Below are positions 25,192-35,624 of a stretch of DNA of 64,000 nt, piece after piece. Numbering within the stretch: position 1 is the stretch's first letter; the number at the start of each line of letters is the position of its first letter. The position numbers were made by a program, and so were the translations under genes. Below the pieces are notes generated by a model that saw only the letters and a list, made by a program, of their open reading frames with translations, was not told where the DNA came from and searched no databases. Location of the stretch: contig JAJKFH010002594.1 in assembly GCA_023333565.1 (NCBI GenBank), positions 868,001 to 932,000 on the forward strand, read 5' to 3'. Source of the stretch: Puffinus mauretanicus (lineage: Eukaryota; Chordata; Aves; Procellariiformes; Procellariidae).

Positions 25192-27004
25192 TTAAGAATA
25201 GGAAAATAAAATATGAAGTAGTGAAATTCTTTTTTGTACATAGAATGAGCATTAGATCTGGGGAAGAAAGTCTACTATAATTTATTTCAACGTGATTAAA
25301 TGAGTACAGCAATTCATTTAAACAACAACACTCAAGGAGATGTGAAAATGTTCACTCCCTTAAGGAGAATTTTCTTCATATGACTGGCTCTTCAAATGAC
25401 TGAGGCTGCTGCTGAAGTATGTGTTATTGCGAGGTAGGATGCAAACAATGAAAAAGGAAACAAAAGATGGAGCCATCATCTCTGACCTCATTGAAACAAA
25501 GCTGCTAAGTGAAAAATGCACTCCATGCCTCTGGTCACAGAATTATGTTATAAATGAAGATAAACATACTGTGCAGGCTGCAGATCTTTTTTCTTTTAAA
25601 TTGAAATCTGCGCATAGCATGCAAATATATTTCCTATGTTGGAATAGGTAAGGCTTTCTTTCCCAACATTACTTTGATTTTACAGGTATTTGAGGAAGGA
25701 GTGGAAGGGGCTCCTTAGGGGGGCAGCAGGGCAGGGACCTGCTGGCCGGGACCTGTCACACTGCCTTTGGACACCAGCCTCCAGCCAGGGAGCAGGGCAG
25801 TCTGGGGGGCGGTTAAGAAACCCCTATATCTTACATACCATAGTTAAAGAACTGTCTTTATTTGAAGAGCACTTGAACTGAACTACATTAAACAATGCCT
25901 TAAACAAGGATTTGAACACAGATTCTCTTCTTGTGAACTTAGTTGCTAACTGAGGGGATTATACAGTAAATAATAGCTGTTGCCTTATATGAAGGAGATA
26001 ATAACACATTTAAAATAGAATATATAAATTAACAACAGCAATTGTTATATACTATAGGCAAAGGAAAGACAAAAGTGAAATGAAAAGTATAGAACACTCT
26101 GTTCGTATAGGGCCCAGTATATACAAAAATTATTTTGACTGATATCTAATTAAAAGGTGACTCTGTATAGAACATATGGGTAAGAAACTGCCAGGAACTT
26201 ACTTTTAATAACTGACTTTAATTCTAGTCGTAGCCAGTAATTTTTCTTAATTCAAGATTGTTGATTTACCTCCAGGGCCTAAAGATACCTCTGTTGAAAG
26301 GTAACAGGCTGGTAAAGACCCTACTCTCTGTCCTCTTTTCCCACCTGAGTTCTGTCTTTGGCCATGATCGTCATATTGGACCCACCATCATTACCAGTCT
26401 ACTATCACTGGGGCAGGCAGCCATTCCATAGGAAAGCATGAGAGAGCAACAGAAGGGAAAAAGTGACTGGCAGCAGCTGGACAAGAGAGAGAGGAGAAAG
26501 AGGAAGGGTGGTTGCACTGACAAGACATTCTTCTGAGGAGATATAAGTCCTGTAGCAACTCATCTCCCAGGGCACTTAAGAAGGAACTTTTTTATTCATT
26601 TATTTAGATTCCTGAGAGGAGCAGAGAGAACCATGCATGTTCTAAAGGAATGGGTAAAGATTGGAGTACCCAAATCGTTGCAATAAGACTGATGAAGGCA
26701 GGGAAGATTGCTTTCACATTTGCTAACTAGCACCTGGTGAGCAGGTGATCATTCCCAACTAGTAGATAATGTGAGGCTAACTCTTTGCTGTAGTGTTAAA
26801 TCTGAGCAGAAGCAGCAAGCTAAGTGGAACAGGGCTTTCTACAGTCAACATAGCAGACCTTTGTCAACAAAAATCCCAAATAGGGCTGCCTAATCAGCAA
26901 GAACTGGGCGCTACTCCAGTCTATGAGGGCAGAGCGAGGCTCTGCATTCTCACCAAACTGCAGATAAAACTCAGTTCCTGAAGTAGTGGCTCCCAGGAGA
27001 AGGT
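25192..27004. other. non-coding DNA between two solo LTRs
   Basis: This 1.8 kb holds no gag, pol or env remnant that I can recognise, which argues against a provirus spanning both LTRs. A GC-rich block sits at 25690-25815 (GGGGCTCC, GGGGGGCAGCAGGGCAGGG). Frames at 25421-25651 and 26793-26981 (plus) are short and unrecognised. Confidence 0.65.
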
Positions 27005-27009
27005 CATTT

Positions 27010-27583
27010 TGTCATGTTTTAACCCCAACTGGCAACTAAATACCACACAGCCGCTCACTCACTCCCCCCTGGTGGGATGGGGGAGAGAATCAGAAGGGTA
27101 ACAGTGAGAAAACTCGTGGGTTGAGATAAAAACAGTTTAATAGGTAAAGCAAAAGCTGCGCACGCAAGCAAAACAAAACAAGGAATTCATTCACTACTTG
27201 CCATCAGCAGGTAGGTGTTCAGCCATCACCAGGAAAGCAGGGCTCCGTCACGCGTAACGGTTACTTGGGAAGACAGACGCCATCACTCCGAACATCCCCC
27301 CCTTCCTTCTTCTTCTCCCAGCCTTATATGCTGAGCATGACGTGATATGGTATGGAATACCCCATTGGCCAGCTGGGCCAACCATACTGGCCACGCTCCC
27401 TTCCAGCCCCCCGCGCACCCGGCAGAGCATGAGAAGCTGAAAAGTCCTTGACTAGCTAAACACTACTTAGCAACAACTAAAACATCAGTGTGTTATCAAC
27501 ATTATTCTCATACTAAATTCAAAACACAGCACTATACCAGTTATAGGAAGAAAATCAACTCCATCCCAGCCAAAACCAGGACA
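27010..27583 (-). mobile_element. solo LTR, avian ERVL type (copy 2)
   Basis: Same family, strand and length class as the copy at 24591; the middle part (CACGCGTAACGGTTACTTGG) is nearly identical while the 5' end on the element strand has drifted. Element-strand ends are TGTCCTGGTTTTGGCTGGGA and ...AAAACATGACA. The flanks CATTT (27005-27009) and CATGT (27584-27588) look like a 5-base target duplication with one change. A TATAAG lies at plus 27323-27328 and ATTAAA at plus 27136-27141. No internal viral genes accompany it. Confidence 0.9.
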
Positions 27584-27589
27584 CATGTA

Positions 27590-30334
27590 AAGCAGAAAGA
27601 CTGTCAGCAGTCCACTTGCTCATTCCTCTCATCTACGCTTGTCACTTCCACAACGTCCCAACTAGCTCCCCGTTTATGCAAAGAACTTCTAAGACACCAA
27701 GTTCCCAACTTAGCTGGAAATTCTTTTGAAGTACTTTATATTTATAGTAGTAAACAAAAAAAACCCCAACCCTAAGCCCAATGTTTCAGGCTGTAATTAT
27801 ACGTAGAACTTGATAAAAATAACTCCTGAAGTGTCTTCTTTATCAGAATGCAATACATTGACTGTGCCACTGTACAAATCACCTCTGAACTGGTGCAGAG
27901 ATCTTTGACCAGTACCAGATGTCAGAGGGGTACCTGATTCATTCCTCCTTTTTACAAGGTTTAACTTGTGAATTGATAACTCCCTGAGAGGACTATGTCT
28001 TTTTCCACTTTCAGTGAAGTTAAAAATAGGGTTGTTAACGTGAATATTTTCTCTGAAAGAAAAGGAAAAAACATGGAAAATACTATTAGAAGCTTAGGGT
28101 TTTAGTTACAGGCTAAGACGCCTGCTTAACATTTACCGCATGGCATTTTATATCATGTTAGTATACAGGAGGCTTAGAGTGCACATAAGTTTAACATCCT
28201 GTAGGAATGGAATCACAGCAACTTTTCTTTAAGAGTGTATCTATTACTTATACTGTTATTTACACTTTACGTAAACATAGTTTTGAAAATTATGCTGCCC
28301 TTATTCTTATCCACACAGTCTTACATCTGACATATGTATTTTTCCTTTTTTGGTTATCTGTATTTTATATCGGATATTCACTATTATTTTAAAGTGGAAT
28401 TTTCCATGAATGGATTTAACCTATATTTCCCCAAATAGATCCTAATTTGACATGGAGGAAAATAATTTAAAAACAAAATTACCAAGAGGACAGTATTCTG
28501 TTTTAATATAAAGACTAACATATTGTCATTACAGTTGAACAGAATATATCTTTTCCATTCTATGAATGTTCTCAGAATAAGAAAAAAATCTCACACACAG
28601 TCAATAAAACCCCTCCAATGGAAAATATTCAGAATGGTTTACCTCTCTACAGCCAAATCAGGAACAAGTGATTGGTACTACAATTTAGATTTCCAGGCAG
28701 AATCAGAGACTTGAATTTTGCCTTTCTATATCCTATACAAGCACACAGACCCCTTTTAACAGTTCTGTGCTGAATAAGTCTTTCAGTTTAGTGAGAAATT
28801 TAATTCATGCTGAAGTTAGTCTACCTCCTAAAAGTTTTCAGTTTAAGTAGAATTTTGGACAAAAAAATAAAATAAAATACATTGGAGACTGTCAATCTTT
28901 AGCTGTCATATAATTTTCTATATGACAATTTGTAAGTGTACATGTATCAAAGATGTCAGAAAATACTTAAAATATGTAAACTTATAGATTTCTGAATCTG
29001 ACTTTCCACAAATAGGAAATATCCACAGTTTTCCTCCAAGACGTTTCAAATTAGTGTTCCAAATTCAACCAGCTGAAGAAGGGTAGTTTGCATAAACTTA
29101 TCCAAACAATTTATTGAACCAGAAATCTGGGCTTTCTATTTTTGCTTTTTATTTCCCAGAAGCAAAGCCTATTTTAGGATTAAAAGGGGAAAAGGAAAAA
29201 AAGTTTACATTGAAAACATATACACATTCAAATAAATTAAAGTATTTATAAACAATCTGGATACAGTAAAAGACTCCAAGATTTCTAGCAGGCTTAATTA
29301 ATAAGACTATTGCAAAAAAGAGTCAATTTACCCCCTCAAGCATAGCATAATGCTCCCAAGTCACTTAATCAGAGCCATAAAAAGCTTATGGAGAAGATCA
29401 GACAATTTTAATGATCTTCTTCATTACCTCTGAAAAGCTGATCTAAGTAAGACGGATATCTGTATAGATCAAATGATGCCACCATTTTCCAAATTTACTC
29501 TCTTCTGACGGCTGATACCCTGAAATGGTTCTTTGCATTGCCCTAAAAAAATTGAGTTTTAAATCATAAATTCATTTGTGATTTCAATTCTAGTCCAAGC
29601 TCAATTTCACTTCAGAAAGTGAGAGTACAAAAAGGTCGCCTGTCTTCCTCAATAAATTAATTCCATATCTGCATTCAGAATCATGGTCATAACTTTTTAC
29701 GCTAGTCACAAGTATATACTGAATTATTTTTTAATCTTGTTTACACTTTAAAGAGAACATAGCTGAGACCTATAAAATGATTTAATCCATTTTATTTTCT
29801 TTCCTGTGTACTGTTTAGGAAATTGAGCTGAATTATAGAACAAAGCAACTAATGATTAAATATCTCCACTTTGGGTGACTAACTTGAATATCTCTTAAAG
29901 CCCTGATTTTCAAAGTCAGAAAATCAACATTTTTATCAAATACAAGTGCCTTCAAGAAAACTTTGTTGATAACCCAAATATTGTGGTGCTGAATAATTCC
30001 TAATCATAAGTTTTTATTTTCCTTTTTCGTAGAAAAGAATTTGTTTGCTAGATTTTGGCAGATTCTAACTGCACAAGTATATCTAAAACAAGAAGGTTGA
30101 AAAGGTGACCTGAGATGAAGATCTGGAGTGGCAGACATTTGCAAATATAAGTGAGGATCTAATTTATCAGTATGCATGTTAAATAAACTCATGAAGAAAT
30201 TGAACTTGGTGAGCTACTGGTGATAAATGATCCATATGACTGTATACCTAGAAAGAGATCAGGTCATGCACTGAAGTGCTGTTGATTGAAAGAAGATAGA
30301 AAAAGCATGAGAAAGAGAGAGAGCAGTCTAGATA
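27590..30334. other. AT-rich non-coding DNA, no gene seen
   Basis: Short frames only (27488-27775, 28207-28392, 28523-28714 plus; 30004-30192 minus); the first runs out of the LTR into flanking DNA. No repeat was recognised. Confidence 0.65.
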
Positions 30335-30405
30335 ATAGCATATTAAAGGTCATACAGGATGTTTATGACAGAGCTGGGAAGTAATCACTTGTCTTTGTTC
30401 TGTGG
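30335..30405 (-). repeat. MIR-like SINE fossil
   Basis: AAAGGTCATACAGGATGTTT followed by ATGACAGAGCTGGGAAGTAA and TCACTTGTCTT follows the reverse-complemented MIR core (aaggtcacacaggaagtctgtggcagagctgggaattgaacccaggtct) with few gaps. Boundaries are approximate. Confidence 0.6.
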
Positions 30406-31637
30406 AAGAGAAGGTATCTGTCCATGCTTCCAGGCCAGGAGTGGGTACCAGGTGATACCAGGAGGCTCGATCCACTTGCTTGGTGATCTTCTAGCCAGGG
30501 AAACCACCACCACCACCACCCCAGTCACCCTGACTGTGAAAGCAGGTTTGACTCTTGTGGTATTGTCAGAACAGGGTGGTTTATTGTCCTGATTAGGCTG
30601 TAGTGATCAAGCTTGAGGCTGCCCACAGGTACTCTTACAGCATTGATCACATTATTCACATACCTCGTTACCTCTCCTCCTGTTTCTTGACCCAGCTCTT
30701 TGCTGTCTTTTCTTCTCCTGCTCACAGTGTCCCTCTTCCCTTTATTCCTACACATGATGATGTGAGGAAAAGGAGAGAGCTCAGTGCAATTCTGAGTCCA
30801 GCCTGATCTCTGTCAGCTGATTACACCTAGCCTAACTTCACAGAGATACAGTGAGCACAGAATCTTACCCTGTCAATTTTACGTTTCCTTTTCAGAGTAG
30901 AGCTCTACTGCTGAGGCCAAAATCTGCCTTTGGAATTAGCCTTTTGGCTGTCATTTTTTTTTCAATTTACTTTTTTATTACTCCTCAGGGTTGATTGTCA
31001 TATTCTTACTATAGGATTTAGAAGGGAGAGAAAAGAGGTGGTAAAATAGCAGAAACAGCTTCCAAAGCATTTAATACAATGAAGGAAAGAGCAAGTAACG
31101 TAAAGCAATGGAATTAGGTGCTTATTTTTAAAAGCAAGAGGAAAAATAAGAAGGAGGTAACAGAAAGAAAAAACAGAGATAAATAGCAAAAGATGGATGG
31201 TATTGCTGAGATTGTTTGTTCACAAGCAGGATGTCTGACTTGCCAACCCAGAGAATCCATTTTACTTCTATGTTCCTAAGTCACATAAACAGAAAGAGGT
31301 AGGAGGAGTAAAAGGAAACTGAAATCCAAGACGTATGATAAACAAAAGGTTTCAACAGCACTTCATCCTCCACTGTACTGGAAGAACTATGTGTTGAGAA
31401 GATTCTCATAGGGCAGCAACTATGAACTGACGTTCCATTTCTCCAATAGGACGGAAGGAAGAAAAGAAAGAGGAAAAGAAGGAAGTAAGGAAGAAAGATA
31501 GCAAAATTTTTTACTAATATTGTCAGCTGGAAAGAAAATTTGGTATCTTTCAAAATGATACTTCCTTGGGTCTGCCAGATAACCCCAGGATTTCTCTGGT
31601 TTTGCAGGCATGCAGACTAAGAAAGGAGAGAAATTAT
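30406..31637. other. non-coding DNA, moderately GC-rich then AT-rich
   Basis: The part up to about 30860 is more GC-rich than average and contains a short (ACC)n run at 30503-30521 and a minus-strand AATAAA near 30582. An uncharacterised old element is possible. From 30950 on the DNA is AT-rich, with a purine-rich GGAAGAAAG tract at 31449-31500. The frames seen (for example 30359-30592 plus, 31281-31553 minus) reflect these biased compositions. Confidence 0.5.
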
Positions 31638-32129
31638 ATAGAATCATAGAATCATAGAATCAGTAAGGTTGGAAAAGACCTCTAAGATCATCCAGTCCAA
31701 CCGTCAATCCAACACACCATGCCCACTACACCATGTCCCTAAGGGCCTCATCTACACGTCTTTTAAATACTTCCAGGGATGGTGACTCCACCACTTCCCT
31801 GGGCAGCCTGTTCCAAGGCCTGACCACTCTTTCAGTAAAGAAATTTCTCCTAATCTAAACCTCCCCTGGCGCAACTTGAGGCCATTTCCTCTCGTCCTAT
31901 CGCTAGTTATTTGGGAGAAGAGACCAACACCCACCTCGCTACAACCTCCTTTCAGGTAGTTATAGAGCGCGATGAGGTCTCCCCTCAGCCTCCTCTTCTC
32001 CAGGCTAAACAACCCCAGTTGCCTCAGCCACTCCTCATAAGACTTGTGCTCCAGGCCCTTCACCAGCTTCGTTGCCCTCCTCTGGACACGCTCCAGCACC
32101 TCAATGTCCTTCTTGTAGTGAGGGGCCCA
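31638..32129 (-). mobile_element. CR1 LINE, 5'-truncated
   Basis: Same subfamily as the copy at 12877: the plus-strand left edge has three 8-base units (ATAGAATC...), then GGTTGGAAAAGACCTCTAAG. It stops at GGGGCCCA, about 0.5 kb from the 3' end. The surviving ORF2 end on the minus strand (31752-32099) begins at [20 protein letters not shown] residues and includes [25 protein letters not shown] and [14 protein letters not shown] stretches. Relative to the first copy, 7 bases are missing near 31850 (plus strand CCTAATCTAAACC against CCTAATGTCCAGTCTAAACC), which shifts the frame and removes the proper C terminus. It is not functional. Confidence 0.94.
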
Positions 32130-32217
32130 CTATCTATACATTTTCTATACACTATCTATACATTTCACTATCTATCTACATTACACTATCTATACAATTC
32201 ACTATCTATACATTTTG
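32128..32217. repeat. minisatellite, about 5 units of CACTATCTATACATTT type
   Basis: Units of 16 to 21 bases, each with the core CACTATCTATACA or a close variant, in tandem. The first unit begins inside the last CR1 bases (shared CAC), so the array starts exactly at the LINE truncation point. Confidence 0.88.
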
Positions 32218-32219
32218 TC

Positions 32220-35174
32220 TGACCACGATGCTACGGTATTTGTATGTCCAAAACAGGGAGATAATTTTTGCCATTAATACTGCATTTACATATGCATTTA
32301 TAAACTTAAAGGGCTATGTAGGTGCTGGACATAGCAATCACAGAGCTGAAGCTTTTGTATATGACACAGTCTAGTACTCATTGGAATAACATTACAACAC
32401 AAATTCAATACGCAGTAGGTTAAACAACATAGCACAAATCTTCAATAATCTTAGGCATTACAACAGCACCTAGGTATTATGGTGATTGGCATTCTGTGTG
32501 TCCAAAACAGATTAAATACTCTGTTCAATGTGTCAAGTCAGTTTGCAATGCAAAGCAGATGTACATTTGCTTTGGCTTTTGCAACCAATATTTAAAATAG
32601 AAACTGGGAAGCTGATGCAGACAAATAATATTTCAACATCCAATTTCATTTTACTGCTTTGTCCCTATTTAAGCCTTCATTTCAGCAGTAATGAATGCAC
32701 ATAGGGTTTTTTTTTTAGTATCTCCTTTCTTTAGCATAGAATTAAAATGTGCTCCTGTTGGAGCAGAACAAATATAAATTAAAAAATTAGGAAACAAAGA
32801 GTTCTTTTGCATATCACATCTCTAAATCCATAACACTTTATTAGAAGCCTCATTTACTTTAATAAAAGGCATTCTGTAGAATTCTGATCTTCTAATGCTA
32901 TAAATCACAAGGATTTGTGATTTTGAAAAAAAGTTAGTATTATAATACTGTACATAATGGCTATGGGATAAATCACAAAGTTTTTGGCAAGATTCATAAA
33001 ATAAATTAAGGTGGACAAATGTTTTACAGATTCATTCTCAAATCACTTCAAACTGACAACTGTTCCTCAGTGTTTCAAATCCAACTTTAACACATGCAAA
33101 AGTTGTTGAGTCACACAAATGGGCAAATTTAAAAAATAACCCAGTTAGTTAGGCAAAACTGCTAGTCCTCAAGTTGCAACATTTTTACTCTTATATGTTC
33201 TCTGGCTTGATCAGATCCCAATCCTATTTCTATAAAATTCCACAGCAAAAACCCCTCCTCTTGACCTCAGTGGATTTTAGTTTTCTAACATGTAATATAG
33301 ATAAATATGGGCTAGAAGTTTTCTGTGAAACATCTGCAAATACAGTAGTTGCAGTTCCTTCCAGTCATATTATAATAGGAATCAGGAAGTTATTTCCTTG
33401 ACTTTTTTCCCCCATTTGTACTGAAACCAGTAAAGTAGCTGCAGGGATACTTCTGAATGCATTATGAAACAAAATCATAAAAATATTAAAAATACAAATT
33501 TTGATCAAGATTTTACATTTACAGACACTCTGAAGCCTCTGAGAAATCTTTTTCAAACATTTCATGTTAAACATTTTGTGACCAAATATTATTTTTTAAT
33601 TCAGTCAGTTCTTGCTGAAAAGAATACTGGCAGAAAAGCAGTATCTTCCCTATCATTCTTCCCTGCTTTTTATTCCTGATCAAAAGTCAAAAAGTCCTGA
33701 TCCTCCTTTTTCCCACCGAAACAAACTGGATGTAAATTAGAGAAAAAAATATGATATTCTATCTAGATGCAACACAGCAATAATTTACCAAACCAGCAAC
33801 CACTCAAAGATAAGATTTTTGGAGTAGAAGTAGCTGAAAATTCTTTTACAGAAAATAGTCATTCTATGTTCTTTGTTACATGAATAGCAAATAGTTATAC
33901 TCTGTTTCAAAGAACATGAGCTTGTGTTTTGAATATTGCTTATTGTACGTCGTACTAGTTAAAGTATTGAAGTCAGTTCTTCCTAGCATCTAGATGGTGC
34001 TTTTTAGAATCTCTGTGTCAAAACAGATAGCTTTAAGGAAAAAAAAAAAAAAAGACATTTTCCAATTCTATTTCTGACTATTCAGGCTGAGATCTGGAAG
34101 TTACACTTTTTCTGTGTGATTTATTAATGGTCACAAAGGCTAATGATTATTTCATGTCAAATTTTATCCTCTGGTGTTGTTAATTGTAAGACGCAAACCT
34201 AAGCATGTTTTTCTCATGTGGTCTTAGGAATGCCAACATTAACTTCAATATCCATTCTACCGATGTGTTTCGATCAGCATTTTCTGTGTCTTATAGCTAT
34301 AGTGGTCACATACAATTGCCTGTGTAACAGAATTTCTCCAAATGATTTTGAAGCCCTCTGAAGAAGCAAAGTGCTCTTTGGGTGAAAGTTTAATCTTTTG
34401 GTTTTTTACAGGGTTTGGTGGTTTTTTTTTTTTCCTGGACTGTAAAAGCTGGTTTAAAAGCTGTCCCAATTTTACTTTCTACTGCTGTACTTTATTATTC
34501 AATACAGACTTATAAGATCCCTTGTAATGTTGTTGAAGTATCTCTTGGCTTCTTTAGAAAAGATGCTGTACATAGGTGAACTCAGGAAACTATCAATAAG
34601 CTTTAAAAAACCTACAGTGGAATGGGAACTTCAGGTTTCTAGGTCTTGTCCAAAACTTCAGAACTTAAGTCAACTTAAAAAAAACATTAAATTAAAAGCA
34701 ATCAGTGGAAGGTAACTGGTTAGAACTGCTGTGGTACATACAGGTAATATTGGCATCATATGGTAACAACTGAACAGGGAATAACAGACTGCAAAGGATG
34801 GAAGGAAGTTCTTAATAGGGAAGGAAGTTCTTAATAGGTGAGGAAGAGGAATATGTGAAAGATTAACAAAGTTAATGACATTAGCATGAATAATTAGCAT
34901 GAAATGGAAAGGTCTAAGTCTGTAGCTGGTTCAGGGCAGGGTTAAATTGACCACATTATTATTACCACTTTATGCTTTACACAGAAGGAATTTGTGATTT
35001 CTGGGTTACGCTTCACTGCTGATGTAGCCAAAGTGGTGATGTATTAAAAAGGAAGGTGCTATACCAAACTGTGAATTCATATCATTGTGTAATTAGGATG
35101 AAAGAGCATTCACCGATGAGCACTTATGACTGAAAATTAGGAGTTTTCCAGAGAAACTCTGGGAGTACAACGCA
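32220..35174. other. AT-rich non-coding DNA, no gene seen
   Basis: Frames at 33174-33401, 33464-33679 and 34527-34715 (plus) and 34257-34469 (minus) show no domain or splice support. An A run lies at 34039-34053. A 19-base tandem duplication lies at 34801-34838. Confidence 0.65.
34801..34838. repeat. perfect 19-base tandem duplication
   Basis: GAAGGAAGTTCTTAATAGG occurs twice in a row without a mismatch, suggesting a recent duplication. Confidence 0.95.
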
Positions 35175-35250
35175 CATTTTTCACTAAATGTTAATGGGAT
35201 TTGGGTACCTAACTGCATTAGCAACCTTTGAAAATCCCTATCAAAGTGAC
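35175..35250. repeat. ancient amniote dispersed-repeat motif
   Basis: The run TTAATGGGATTTGGGTACCT, AACTGCATTAGCAACCTTTG, AAAATCCC resembles the sequence (tcaatgggatttaggcacctaactcccttaggtgcctttgaaaatccca) that recurs in turtle, crocodile and bird genomes. I recall the motif but not a family name. Confidence 0.5.
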
Positions 35251-35289
35251 TGAATTGCAAACAAAAAATACAGATTTTCTCATTAATCT

Positions 35290-35620
35290 CTACTATTGTG
35301 CTAGTAGACTGAAGGGTAGCCAGTATTGTAGCCATCTTTAAACGATGTGTTAGGGCTAAACCTGAGAATTATAGACCAGTGAACATGACTTTAGTATTAG
35401 GTAAATTAGCTGAAAACACATTTAAAGAGACTTATAAAACACACAAATGAGCATAATACAATAGAAATCAGCAGAGCTTCTGTAAAAGGAAATTGTACTG
35501 CTTAAGCCTCAATTTGTTCAAAAGAATTGAAACAATAATGGATAAAGAATTGTTAAATGTAATTTAGTTGGACTTCTGAAAGGTCCTCTGGAAAAAGTCT
35601 GGCCCAAAGATGCTAGCAGG
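35290..35620 (+). mobile_element. ancient CR1 (L3-like) reverse-transcriptase fossil
   Basis: On the plus strand the order AACCTGAGAATTATAGACCA, GTGAACATGACTTTAG, GCAGAGCTTCTGTAAAAGGA, ATTTAGTTGGACTTCTGAAA and GGTCCTCTGGAAAAAGTCTG follows the reverse-transcriptase part of ORF2 (NYRPVSLTSVPGK, HGFRKGKSC, LDFSKAFDKV in the family). NYRPVNMTLVLGKLAE can be read at about 35371-35418. In-frame stops and indels follow, so it has long been dead. It is much older than the two minus-strand CR1 copies. Confidence 0.8.
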
Positions 35621-35624
35621 AGGA

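Noticed and set aside
24591..27583. One provirus bounded by two LTRs
   Set aside because: Each LTR has its own target duplication (AGTTC; CATTT/CATGT), and the DNA between shows no viral gene remnants.
31911..32374. Plus-strand frames of about 100 codons with Tyr/Ser/Thr/Ile repeats
   Set aside because: They are produced by antisense CR1 and by the CACTATCTATACATTT minisatellite.
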